From Combretum micranthum (lineage: Eukaryota > Streptophyta > Magnoliopsida > Myrtales > Combretaceae), in NCBI GenBank assembly GCA_024138025.1, contig JAMXBD010000235.1, positions 124,001 to 188,000 of the forward strand: a stretch of 64,000 nucleotides of DNA, in the 5' to 3' direction. Below are positions 45,160 through 56,860 of this stretch, one piece after another (positions within the stretch are counted from its first letter, which is position 1; each line of letters opens with the position of its first letter). The notes under the pieces are model-generated. The model did no database searches. It was given only the letters and a program-made list of their open reading frames with translations, and was not told the origin of the DNA. A program made the translations under genes and the position numbers.

Positions 45160-45290
45160 TTTCTTAGAGAATTATTTTGTCCACAAACAACTTGATCACG
45201 AGCATGATGATGGGTGTAATCTCTTCAGACAATTATTTTCTCTACAAACAATTAGAAACGGGCGTAAATGCGGGTATGATAGTACTCGTG
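45160..45290. repeat. 61-bp direct repeat inside the LTR-like copy
   Basis: ATTATTTTGTCCACAAACAA at 45171 and ATTATTTTCTCTACAAACAA at 45232, each followed by G-rich 'gggtgtaat / gggtatgat' sequence. It lies in the same relative place as the sub-repeats at 38.8 kb in the other copy. Confidence 0.6.
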
Positions 45291-46900
45291 GGCATGGTCA
45301 CGTTGCGTGACCTATACCGTGTTCTCCACAAAAAATTTAAAAAAAATGAAATATAATAATATTACAATATATAATGGAAATGTAAGCAATATGTCTATTC
45401 TCCAAGCTTATATGAATATTTTGATGAAATATAATTTAATTAATTAAATTAATAAGTAACATGTTAAAATGGTGTAAATATGAATTGTTAAATTGAATTA
45501 TAATATTTGGACTTATGAATTAGTAAAGTGGACTTAATAATTGTATTTGGCCTAAAACAAATAATTAGTTTTAATATGAACTCCTAGATGTAAAACAGAC
45601 TTAGGTGATAAACATAGGTCAACTTAGCTTAATTAACTTAAATGAGGCTTTATTAAATAAAAATGAACTTAGTTAATTTCCTTAAGTTCAATTTCACCTT
45701 ATTTATAATTTATAGCATAAAATGAACTCAATTCAAATATTCCTTAAGGTCTTGTATCATGATTATATCTTAAATGGCTAAACAAGTATTGTTAAGGATT
45801 GAGTTAATTCTCATACGAGACAAATTTTCCTTAAATAGATACTTGGGTAGCTTTTGATTTATCCTCTAACTTTAGCTAGATTACAGATAATATACCAAGT
45901 ATGCAATGACTTGTGTGTTTCTTGATAGGTGAGGCATCCTAAATGAATTAATACTTAAAGATGACCTTAATAATTTATTATTGTTGGTTCATGGTCATTT
46001 AACCCAATCCAAGGAGTGACAACCCTGCTAGGAGATGCCAACATTGTAGTTAGGCGCTTAAGCTGCCTTTATATTCCTTGATGGCTTAGCGGATAGCTAA
46101 CAGGGGAAATGGTAGCGGGATAACATCTACATGTATTGGAAAGAAGTAGTATAATGTGGTTCATGACTGTGAAGGCCAGTTGAGCTGCATTATATTGTGG
46201 ATAGAGATGGATAGATATATGGGTATTTGGGCTGCCTATATCAACCCCTCAAGCAATTGTTACCACTCAAGACCCCTATATTCCCATAGTGTATTATCGG
46301 AGTATAGTGCTCAATTGTTGTTTGCCACACTTTAATTTAAAGATATAAACCGTTGGTTGTTGCATTGCTAATAGAATAGGCATGTTGTGCCCATTTTGTG
46401 TGCTTATATTCGATCATATTAAGCTTCGTCATTCCTTTTTTTTTTTCAAGTTATGATGACTTTGGGACGATATTATGATTATTTAGGCATGACATGGATT
46501 TTGAAGGAGTTACTCAGTGAGTAAAGCGACTAGGTCTTTGGATTATTATCATTATTCTAATTATCAAATTTATTATCAAACTTATATTTTAATGAGGCAT
46601 ATCTGGTGCTTATGGTTGGTATTTTGAGATACTAGACATTGTGTATTTGAGATATCTGATGGTGTGACACTTATTTATATTTGGTTACTCATGGGGACTC
46701 TCTCTTGAAAATCTTTTTTAAAAAGTTTACTTTCTATGATCTCGAATGTTTTCAAAATTTAACTAAATGTGTGAGAATCTAGAATTTGGTTAGCAATGAT
46801 CATGAAAACCGTAATTTATGTTAACCTTAATGGGTAATGTCTAAGCATTATGTTGGCGGTTGGATATGCCTTCCCAGATTCAGGACGTATGGATATGATA

Positions 46901-49900
46901 CAGATGTAGACAATACATATAAGACAAACAATCCAAGAAGACCCTAAATAGTCAACTCCTCATAATCACACATATGATAGTTATAAAACACCTTATTGTG
47001 TTATAGATCGATAAAACTATATTTAGAGATTGATTTTCACTTAATTTAGTGTTCAAAATCTAAAAGGAATTATTTAGGACAGTTTAGAGGTTAATTTGGT
47101 TGACTTAACAATTAAAAATCTTTCAAGGTATTTAAATTAAAGAAAAAAAAATTCAATTAGGTTTTTCATCAAAAAAAAAAAAAGAAAAAACAACGGAAAA
47201 TTATTGAAATATATTACCTTTAGACTATCTTTTGAGGTATTTAAAAAAGCTAAGAGAATTATTTGCAACATGCAAATAAGAAGAAGAAGAAGAAGAATGA
47301 CAATAAAGAAAACAAAAGATATAATTTAAATGTTGTAGAGAAGTGAAGGGGAAATAATACGCGAGAGTGTTCAAGATGACATGGATTAGAAATCAATCAA
47401 ATGATTAAAAATAATGATAAACATAATACTTATGTTATACGATAAAGAGCTAATTAGAATAGATATAATTAATGAATTCTACTATGCAATTCTCTAATAT
47501 GAATTCAAAATCACTTTTAAATGACAAAGGTGTTCGAAACCTAAAATCGCAGTTTTCATTCGATACATTTATTAGAATTTTTTAGGTCATTACTATCTAC
47601 TATTAAGCTTTTTTTTTTTTTAGAAGAGGAATCTACTATTAATTTCCTGGGAAACCATGTTTGTAGGAAAATTCTATTATTCCATGGCAATCACAACGGG
47701 ATTGGTCCGTACACTATTTAACGGTTCGGATTTATTCCAATCATGATTGAAGTCCATAAATTTTTTAAACTAATTCTTTTATAAGTAATAAAAGTATTAC
47801 TATAGGTGTGCTCCCATAATGGGAGATCGTAGAAGTTCTCATGTTTATAGTAAATTATATAGTCATGTCATTATCTAATGGCTCACACCACACACAACCG
47901 TCATCGAATCACTAAAATAGTTAATATTCTGATTACTATATATATTTTAACGGTTAGATAGTTGATTAAACGGTCCCGTTTCTATGTTTATAACACCTAA
48001 ATATAAGGGTTTTGGATACAATTAAGACATTGTTGTGCAAAAGTAAAGCAAAGTTATGAGATACTTGTCTTTTTTTTTTATGAATTCTGTGCACCTATAG
48101 CATGGGTGCATCTTTTGCTAGTTCAAATAAAAGTGCAAAAGATAGAATTACTCACAAGAAAATACATGATTAATTGAAATGTGGAGGGAAAGGAAAAAAA
48201 TGCAAAAAAGAAAAAAAAAACCTAGAAACACCATATGAAATCATACAAGTCATCATTTCATCTTATACTAAAATCATGACTTTCATGAAGATTGTGTCTT
48301 GAAGTTGCAATTCCCATACAACACTTGCTCTTTTCTCTCTCTAACCACCATGGATGAACCTCAGAACATCAAAACCAAAATAAGAAATAAAAAACTAGAA
48401 AAACCTGAAGTTTCAAACTCTAAAAAATTAAATAACCTGTTTCAAACCTAGATAGCATTTTACAAGGTCGAGATGACCTCAAAATGGGCAAGTTAGGTCA
48501 TCTCGCTATAAAGATTGAAAATTAGTCCTCATAATCGCGTAATGAGTTTTGTAAGTCCTCTCGGTTCAGAAGTTATGTCTGTTCAAGCTGCTACTAAAAA
48601 CCTATTTATTTTTTGTTCATATATTTATAAATTGTTTGTCCTATTAATCCAAATAATCAAAGTTAATTTCATTCACATCAATGCACAAATAAAAATATGA
48701 GTTTTGTACAGTATCTTAGTCTATTCCAATAAAATTGTGACTTTAAAACACAATTTCAATTCATTTTAAAATCGTGACTTCAAGACATGATTTCAATTAA
48801 TTTTTAAATAATGACTTGAAGTTACAATTTTAGAAGTTATATTCTTAGATTTTTTTTTCCCAACTTCTAGTATTTTGAAAATTTTATTTATTATTTTACA
48901 TTTTTAATTTCCTCTACCCTAAAATATGCTTAGGACTGAATTTCATGATGCAACAAGCACATTCATCTTGGTCTTATTACTAACCTATAAAAGAAGACAA
49001 TTCCCTCATATTACTTGTATATAGATAATCATAATGTAGTTATATTAAGTTTCAAAATTTAATTAAAAATCATTTATGTTATATAATGGTAGTTTAAAAG
49101 TATTTTTATCTTGGATAGAATATTATAAAAGTTTGGGAAAATGAAGACAAATAAACCTAAATTAGAGCAGATAACTCTCGAAACATATTTTATGCTTTTA
49201 TAATTTTAATAACAATATATAAATAACTCCTAGTCGCTAATCCTTAAAATTTATTTCAAGGTGGTAGAAAGTAGTTAAATGAGAGCGACTATAATTGCTT
49301 TAATTTCCGACCACTTCAAAAGACAAAATATTTTATATATTGATATCGACCACTGCTTGTGGACATTAGTGATTAGACAATCATTAAAGAGTCTAGTTTA
49401 ATTCTCCTCTTGCTCCACTGCTTATCCTCGTATAATGTTATCCTTACAACATGATTTATAACTCCCCAAGGATTCCGATAGTGTCATTATCCTTTTTGGT
49501 TTGTACTAAAATAAAATTGCACATAGTGGCTAGTACTCTTTTTGTCGTCTTGAAACAAGGCATAATCCATTGGTAATTGTTCCTCTAATTTGTTAATTTT
49601 TTATCCCGTTTAATGGGATAGGGTGGTGGCCCGAAGCACGTAAAGTAGATGAGGCACTCGATTATTAGAATCTTTTCGATTTCTTATCTTATTCTACTGA
49701 AGCGATGTGAATGAGTTAGTATAAATTTGTCAATGTGTAAACAAATAATAGTTACAATGAAGAGAAAGCCTTTCAAAAATAAATAGGGTACATCTGTTTC
49801 TAAATGGTACAAAATAATAATAATTATCAATTATGACAGCTTAAATTTAAAAATATTATACCTTGTCACGTCTTCATATTATTATGAACACGGCTTAAAA

Positions 49901-50306
49901 TGCTATTACTAAACACAATAAAAGAATTCATATAACATAATTGTAATATACAAATAAATATTTTATATTGAAGGGTAAAGATTCATTTGATATAAAATAA
50001 GAGGGCTTTATGATCAACCCTAGTGTTTAAATTAATTACTTTTGTCGCTTATCAGATACGTGTGAGAAGATGAAGAGGCAAGGAGAAATCAAATGGGCAC
50101 AAGGCTAAGCTGGCTAAACACTATCGGCCTAACTTTTTATGCCTTCGGCATACATATTGACAATTGCCAGCGTATGTAAAGTGAAAAAAAATGAAAAGCC
50201 ATGATTTTTATTATATCTTTCTTCTTTGTTCTCTATTCCAACATGACCCTAAACCTAGCAAATATCCTTTGGCATATTCATAGCCGTCAAGACGATTCGG
50301 TAATCT
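46901..50306. other. Non-coding DNA, no gene recognised
   Basis: AT-rich with an AAG repeat at 47279-47297 and poly-T/poly-A tracts. A short imperfect palindrome (TGCACCTATAGCATGGGTGCA-like, cut here to its arms TGCACC / GGGTGCA) lies at about 48090. I see no coding region on either strand. Confidence 0.5.
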
Positions 50307-50757
50307 AGATCAGGTAATCAAATCATCAATTTTCCTTTAGGTTTCATAGATCTATCAAGTTCTTAGAGTTTTTATATTGTTTTGAAGGAGAATTGGAGAA
50401 TCGTTTTACTTTTCTTGGAGAATCTGAAGATTTGGTGTTTCAAGAAAGTTGAGAATCAGATCCAAGTAATTTGATAACCATTCTTTCTTTAAGATCTATA
50501 AATCTATAGTATCCTCAAAATTTCTTTGTTGTTTTTGAAGGAAGATTGGAGAAAACCCTACTTATCTTAGAGATCTGGATTTGGTGTTAAAAAGGATTTT
50601 ATAGTCCAGATCAAGTAGTCAGATCCCTAGTTTCTTCTATAGGATTTTACATATATATTAGTTTCTTAGAGTATTGTTTATGGTTTTGAAGGAACTTTTG
50701 GAAGAGAAACCCTAATTGAGTTGGAATATGATTTTTGGTGATCAAGGAGAATTGAGA
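50307..50757. repeat. Tandem triplication, 150-bp period
   Basis: Three imperfect units start at 50307 (AGATCAGGTAATC), 50458 (AGATCCAAGTAAT) and 50608 (AGATCAAGTAGTC). Each contains, in order, a TTTC..TTTA/TATAGG stretch, 'cttagag' or similar, 'tttgaagga' and 'tttggtg'. They lie upstream of LTR-like sequence and are non-coding. Confidence 0.8.
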
Positions 50758-52088
50758 GTCAATTCTAGGTAAGTTTATATGTTATGAACCTTTATGATTA
50801 AACAAGAATGATTTTTATTGGTTTTGGTTTGATTTGTGTTAAATGGATTTTAGGGTTTCGAGGAATTGTGGAGGAAAATTTTGATCTTTTGGAAATTTTG
50901 TGATTCCATAAACAAGGAAAACGGGTGAGATTGATTCTTTCAACCCTTTAAATGATCTAAAAATATAATCTTTTGTTAAAGTTTTTGTATTAGTTGTTAG
51001 GAATTAAAGTTCTTAGAGATTTGGAAGCAAATCCTAAATTGTAGTATTTGAAGATTTTGTGGCTTTACAATTTATAGAAGGAAGGTGTTTTGGTGAATTA
51101 GGGTTCTCTAAAGCGAAATCAGGTACGACCATTCTGTGTTTGTTGTATGTGCTTGTAGCTTTAGATTTGTTGTTATATGTGATGTAGGATTAGAATTCTA
51201 AATTGACTTAATTCTATATGACAATAAGGAATTATGTTTGCTGCTTGTGTTTGGCTTTGGTTAGTAAAGACCACGCAGAGTGTGATACTAACGAGGTACC
51301 CCGATGATCTATGTATGAGATTTTTCCGAGTGGACTTGTGCATAGAAATGGTTTCGGTAGATTAGGTTTTGACAGAGGCTGTGATGTGTGGATGATTCTC
51401 TAACACCAATATATGTATATAATTACCTATTTTCAAAAGTTGGTTTTGGTTTTCAAGGGTCTGAGTTACTCCAAGTTTGAAACTAGGGATTCATAGTTTT
51501 AAACTGTGTTTGACTGGCTTAATAAAGATAATAATCTGATTGGTTGCATTTGATATATATGTTGTGTGTGCATATGTATTTGTTTTATGGATTGGCATAT
51601 TGGGCGTTTTCACTCATTCCATTCATTTTTCCGGAATAAGAGAAGATAAGATGATTTATGATCATACTGGATATGACACCTTTGTAGATCATGGGGATGG
51701 CGATAGTGAACTTGACTTTCCTACTAAGGATCAATAGAGGTTGATTTTGGATACCTAGAGATAGGAAGACAATTTAATAATCTATGAAGTTTAATTTGAA
51801 ACTATTATTAGTTTGAAAGATTTTATTTACTTTATGAGTTTAAGATTTTTTTATAGGACTTTTCAATTAAGTTATAAGTTAGGATGATGTTGGCTTTGAT
51901 TTATGCCAACAAGTTAATTCAAGAGTATTATTTATACGATGAATTATTTAATATGAACCCTTTATATGTGAGTATTGGAGTTGTATTTTTGATATAATAT
52001 GTGGATTAGTATTTCATACCTTGGCGTATTCTTAGAAAGAGAATGACACGTGGTGGGTTGTAATATCCTTATTTTAGGGTGTTACAAT
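50758..52088 (+). repeat. LTR-like sequence ending GGGTGTTACA
   Basis: Mixed-composition non-coding DNA with the texture of long plant LTRs, ending TTATTTTAGGGTGTTACA at 52088, a common LTR terminus. A short open frame (51540-51737) has no domain. The left end is not defined. Confidence 0.4.
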
Positions 52089-52620
52089 AATATCACACTT
52101 TTAATAATATTTCACAAATAACAAACTCAATCGTACTACTATTCTTGGTATAGGAGCAGAACAAATATCACATGAGTTTAATGCATACTAGGTGACTCAT
52201 AGAGTCCACAAGACATACTATTAACTAATATTAAGGTATATGCCCATAACTAAAAGGTACTACACAAATAACAATTCACAAAACATATATCACTAGGGAT
52301 CTCTATGTCCAATACAACATCTAAGGCACTACACATCAGCAGGATACTCTTTGAAACTATCGCCATTCTTATAGTCAATGATGATATTGTAACTTGACAA
52401 GTCAAACTCTATTGGAGCCAAATCTATACATGGAAATGAAAATGAGTAAGTCGGAGCCCTATATGGTATACCAACATCTACGTATGCATGAGTAAGCAAT
52501 ATCAAACTCGCATGCATTTTCATGCTATAAATGTAATAATCTTCCATTTGGTTATCTATATATTTAGTCTAGCAACCAATAAAAGGAGTAGTGCAGTACC
52601 CCAGTACTCACATAAGTATA
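52089..52620 (-). repeat. Related LTR-like sequence in opposite orientation
   Basis: Its minus strand shows the same landmarks as 51600-51740 on the plus strand: 'actcatt..catttc', then ATGGCGATAGT and TCCTGCTGAT (compare TCCTACTAAG). The two meet near 52070, where TTGTAATATCC and GGGTGTTACAA form an inverted pair around 'ttatttta'. Confidence 0.4.
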
Positions 52621-52857
52621 TATGTATATATTTTGGTTTTTAGGTACTCCTTAACCAATAATCACGATGCTAGCACACTAAGATTATCAGGTTGCTATGA
52701 CAATAGTGTCGATACTTTTAACCTATTACCAATAACTAAGCAAAAACAATACACACACAAGATCTCATAGCTAAATATTTAGTTAATCACATACCTAATT
52801 GATCTATCCTGAATTTTAGAATCTTTTAAGCTAAATTACATAGCAATCGAGTTTTAT

Positions 52858-53520
52858 GTTATATTTATAGACGAATTTTCAAGATTCACATGGTTATATC
52901 CTTTAAAGAAAAAAAAAAATCATATTATTACTCTTGTGTTGTTAAGTTTCAAAAGCTTGCAGAGAATCAATTTGATAGGAAATTCAAAGCTTTCCAATGT
53001 GCCTCCTCAAATTTTCTTAGTCATATTACAAATTGTGGAATTCAGTTACAAATTTCATGTCCTGGAGCACCAAAACAAAATGGTATGGCTGAAAGGAAGC
53101 ATTGCCACATTGTTAGGACAGACTTGACCAATTTATTTCATGCTGATTTACCTTTGTTTTTATGGACTGAATTTTTTCTTATAGCAGTATATTTGATGCA
53201 TAAAATGCCAACTTCAGTTCTACTTGATAAATCTCTAGACTCAAAGTTATATGACAAGGAGCCAGATTATAAAAGCTTGTGAGTGATTAGATGTTTATGT
53301 TTCCCTTCTTTGTGATATTGAGGAGGTAACAAGTTTATTAAGAAAACTTACCCTTGTGTGTTTATTGGCTATAGTCCCAGCCATAAACGCTACAGATGCT
53401 ATGAGCCTAAATCAAAACGTGTCTACATATCAAGACATGTGATTTTTGATGAAGGAAAGTTTCTTCATAAACCAGCTCCGTAAGAGTCTACTCCTTTACA
53501 TTTGGAACGTTACATTTCCA
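52858..53520 (+). pseudogene. Ty1/copia integrase fragment
   Basis: The plus strand reads FYVIFIDEFSRFTWLYPLKKK, FQKLAENQFDRK, GIQLQISCPGAPKQNGMAERK (PEQNG.AERKHRH in the family) and, after a frame break near 53280, KTYPCVFIGYSP, YRCYEPKSKRVYISRHVIFDE. The family's central Asp region is partly replaced (CASSNFLSH). Everything before this (LTR, gag, protease, zinc finger) is missing, so the element is 5'-truncated at about 52840. Confidence 0.9.
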
Positions 53521-53845
53521 ACTATAGATGAGTAGTTCAATAACCCGACAATCAAATCAGATTTTCTATCAGAGGTTTAAAAGTCTATCATGAATATAAA
53601 TAATTGTCTCATCAAGACACACTAGCTTAAATAGCTGATACTAAAACAAAAACTCCTCATAAAACAAATGAAGAAAATAAAATTAATGATGCTAATGATA
53701 GCCCATGCACATCCAATATTGAAGCATCTCAAAAAGAAGCACCATCAATTACAACTAAACAAATAAAAGTGCAAGAAATCATACCTAGTCATGTCATTGC
53801 AACTAATGACGACGAAAATATCAACAATATATATAACTGCCCTCA
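53521..53845 (+). other. Copia spacer between integrase and reverse transcriptase
   Basis: Variable linker, Thr/Asn/Glu-rich when translated, with stops. It corresponds to the poorly conserved region between integrase and RT in Ty1/copia polyproteins. Confidence 0.5.
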
Positions 53846-54475
53846 ATGAAATAGACATCCTCCAAGGTATCTTCAAGACTACAAGTGTTACCTATCAAAT
53901 TTCACTTTGCTTATTGAACCTCTAAACCATCATCTTGCTTTGAAGGATCCTCAATGGGTAGATGCTATGGAAGAAGAATTAAAGGCACTACATATAAATC
54001 AAACATGGTCTCTGGTTCCGCGACACAAGACGTAAATGTGCTTGGATCCAAAAGGATCTTTCAAGTCAAGCAACAAGAAGATGGTTTGTTGAATGGCTTA
54101 AAGCTTGCCTTATAACTCATGATTTCACCCAAATCTCAGGTTTGGTTTATGAGGAAACTTATAGTCTTGTTATTTGACACACCACCATTTGCTTGGTTAT
54201 TGCCTTTTTCACATCTTTAAATTGGTTCATGTGACAACTAGATGTGAAAAATGCCTTCTTGCATGGAAAACCCAAGGAAATAGTTTATATGGAACACCCT
54301 TCTGGATTCATAGATTAACATAAACCAAATCACGTTTGTCTCTTTCATTAGTCCCTTTATTGTAGTAAGGTTGATTTTTTCTTATTTGTTTATTGTGAAA
54401 ACTCTTTCATTATATTGCTTCTTATCTATGCAGATGATACATTAGTTGCTGGAAATAATGATGAACCAAGGTTAA
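53846..54475 (+). pseudogene. Ty1/copia reverse transcriptase, N-terminal half
   Basis: RHPPRYLQDYKCYL, ALKDPQWVDAMEEELKALHINQTWSLVP (family phrases), then QLDVKNAFLHGKPKE with VYMEQHP, and the active-site region LLIYADDTLVAGN (Y-A-D-D where the family has Y-V-D-D). There are several frameshifts. It stops abruptly after GNND at about 54470, where unrelated DNA begins. Confidence 0.88.
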
Positions 54476-55685
54476 TTATAATCTTGTTTTAATAAGAAAA
54501 TGTATTGTACAATTGATCCACAACTTAGTTAAGCTATATTTAATAAGTAAAACTTGTTTTTGATATGTTTGAGCTTTATTGCGCATATAAGTGTTTATGT
54601 TTGAATGTGTGTTGTTCTCTGCAGATTGTGTAGGAACAAATTGTTATGCCCTAGTCTTGATCATAGACTTCGTCCAGGGCTTGATTGGTCTAATCGAGGT
54701 GTAAATCCAAAGCACAATGAGTGGAACAAAATAAGATGCACAGACTTGGTCGCTGGTCATGTCGAAGGCTCGGTAAGTTTAAACTCCAGGGTGTGACAAG
54801 TTTGAATCTAAAGCTTGACGAGCATAGACTTGGTCATGGGGTAAATTGAGGCACGATGAGTTTAAGGTATGACAAGTTTATGGCACAGCAGTTTAAAAAT
54901 AGCAGTTGCAGACTTTCAAAGTCGATCATTGGAGGTTCTTTTGGGGGAAAACGGCTATGTTTTTAAAGTTGCTATATATAGATGTGTCTGGGGTGTTTTT
55001 TAAAAAAGAGAGAGAAAGAAGACAATAGAGCTTAACTTGCATATGTTATGTAAAAATATTCTCTATTTGTATTTATTTTTGTTAAGTGAATAGTATCATT
55101 GGTGAGGTGAGATAGTGAGTAATTGTAAGGCACTATTCACATATTCTATATGAGTATTTTGTGAAGTCCTCCTTGTGTTTGAAGCAATAGTGAATTCCTC
55201 ATGTGTTGAGGCACTTGTGTGAAGTTCTATGTGTGTATAGGCAATTGGTGAAGTCCTCTTGATGAGACATTTATGAAGTCCTCTGTTGGTGAAGCATTAT
55301 TGTGAAAATCCTCTTTTCGAGGCAGTTGTTTTGTGTTGAAGAAAATGCATGAAGTCCTCATTGAGTGAAGCAAACAGTGAACCATGGAGACTAAGTAACA
55401 AGCTTAATTCCACGTTAATTCTGGTGAAGTCGTCTTGCCTTTTCTCTTTATTATTATTGTTGTAATTGTGCGTAAAAAGAGAAAGGCGATAATGGTTGGA
55501 TAAGTAAGCTTAAAATAGGTTTAAAAATCCACTTTGTAGCTTCCACTTTCGCAATATGTGTGTGTAAACAAGCCTAGTTGCACTTTAATTTTTTTTTCAA
55601 CAAATAATGCTATATTTATCTCACTATTGATTCATAAATCAAGTTTGAATGTGCAATAAAGGAGCTAGGTTCCTTTTTTTTTTTT
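54476..55685. mobile_element. About 1.2-kb insertion in the copia RT, possibly LTR-derived
   Basis: Separates the RT active-site region from the RT C-terminus/RNase H. It contains a TATA-like GCTATATATAGATG at about 54968, a purine stretch, the 29-bp minisatellite, and a tail (GTGCGTAAAAAGAGAAAGGC, CTTCCACTTTCGC) that looks like the end of a copia-type LTR. No target duplication or coding sequence was found, so this could also be a rearrangement rather than an insertion. Confidence 0.45.
55161..55301. repeat. 29-bp minisatellite, five adjacent units
   Basis: Units start at 55161, 55190, 55219, 55248 and 55273, with lengths 29, 29, 29, 25 and 29. The consensus begins GTGAAGTCCTC and contains GAGGCA or GAAGCA. 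Decayed further units follow at 55302, 55349 and about 55423. Confidence 0.85.
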
Positions 55686-56528
55686 GGGTGTTGAAGTTAA
55701 GCATATCAAAGGAGGAGTCGTTCTTTCACAAAGCAAGTATATTAAAGATTTTCTTCACCATACAAAAATGACTTAATGCACTCCTAATACAATTCCCATG
55801 GTTCTCAAGAACAAGTGTACAAAAGATAAAATTGCAGATGCAACGAATTATAGAAGTATTGCAGGTGCACTTCAATACCTCACTTTTACTTGCCTAAACA
55901 TTCAACATGCAGTCAATAAAGTTTGTCAATTCTTTAATGTTCCAATAGAATCACATTTCAAGGCATTCAAGCGAATTCTTCTTTAATTAAAAGGGACACA
56001 AGATTATGGTTTATGTTTTCTCTCTTAAAGTCATCTCTGCTTATATGCTTTCTCATATATTGATTAAGTAGGTTATCTATCAACACATCGTAGTACCACT
56101 GGTTTTTGTGTATTCATGGGAACATATTGTATTTCATAGTGTTTAGAGAAGCAACCTATTGTTGCTAAGTCAAGTTCAAAAGTTGAATATAGATCCATGA
56201 CCTCTACTACAGTTGAAATCACTTAGTTAACATTTTTACTTTGTGACATTGGCATTCCTTTATCTCATCCTCCTCAACTTTTTTATGACAATCTAAGTGC
56301 TATTCACATGACAGTTAATCCTCCTTTTCATGCTAGAACAAAGAATATCGAAATCTACTATGACTTTGTATGAGAGAAAGTAGCCATGTGAAATCTTACC
56401 ACCCAGTTTATGCCATCTTTGGATCAAATAACAGATATTCTCACTGAGCCTTTGCTACGATCTTCATTCCTTTTTCTTGGCAACAAGTTAGGATTTCATT
56501 TACATTTCATGTCCACCTTGAAAGGGGT
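55686..56528 (+). pseudogene. Ty1/copia RT C-terminus and RNase H
   Basis: GVEVKHIKGGVVLSQSKYIKDF, then NYRSIAGALQYLTFTCLNI and AVNKVCQFF (open frame 55798-55986), RSTTGFCVFMG, KSSSKVEYRSM and SLDQITDILTEPL near the end: the copia RNase H in family order. The region equivalent to the catalytic DADW reads Y-I-D-stop. The reading frame (56410-56694) runs out of pol into the LTR. Confidence 0.9.
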
Positions 56529-56860
56529 TGATAAGGAAAGGAAATCAATTAAGAATATTTATTCAAAGGAAAATATATTTGCAAGAGATATAGGGAACAA
56601 TATGGAAAATTATCAAAATTTCAAAATGGAAAAATATCAAAATATCAATATAGAAAAGTGTCAAAATTCAAACACTTCATCAATCCATGCATAAGACTAT
56701 AGGTTACCGTAATATTACTATTGTAATACATTTGTATCTTTACTTTTCATTATATAGCCCGTATCTTCCCTTTTTCTTGTATACATCTTGTATAAATAAT
56801 GACTTTGTACATGTTTTAAAATAAGAAACAATATTATAATAAAATTGCAAAGTTCTTCAG
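56529..56860 (+). repeat. Candidate 3' LTR of the copia element
   Basis: Starts TGATAAGGAAAGG right after the purine stretch GAAAGGGG and ends around 'caaagttcttca' (CA at 56859-56860). The tail has the usual order TTGTATAAATAATGACTTTG (TATA-like), then AATAAAATTGC near the end. No partner LTR is present, so the boundaries are approximate. Confidence 0.55.

Larger units (their letters stand above)
44065..46900 (+). repeat. Second copy of the long non-coding LTR-like family
   Basis: Related to the reverse complement of 36356-40079. At about 46240-46290 'tatatcaacccctcaag' and 'gacccctatattcc' match 'tatatcaatcccttgag' and 'gacccctagattcc' at about 37240-37190 (minus). At about 46050 TTAGGCGCTTAAG matches TTAGGCGCTTAGG at about 37495 (minus). 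A CT-rich block (44330-44460) and a GC-richer block (45090-45310) occupy corresponding places. The outer ends are not defined. No ORFs of note. Confidence 0.6.

Noticed and set aside
45095..45310. 71-codon frame with many His and Gly
   Set aside because: It lies on sub-repeats of an LTR-like sequence, and the reading follows the repeat words rather than a protein domain.
51540..52547. Two short frames on opposite strands with similar C-termini (GDS...P..)
   Set aside because: The similarity reflects related LTR-like DNA (ATGGCGATAGT), so I treat it as nucleotide homology and not as a protein family.
55161..55450. CRISPR-like regular repeat spacing
   Set aside because: Units are contiguous and diverged, without unique spacers, in plant DNA; it is a minisatellite.
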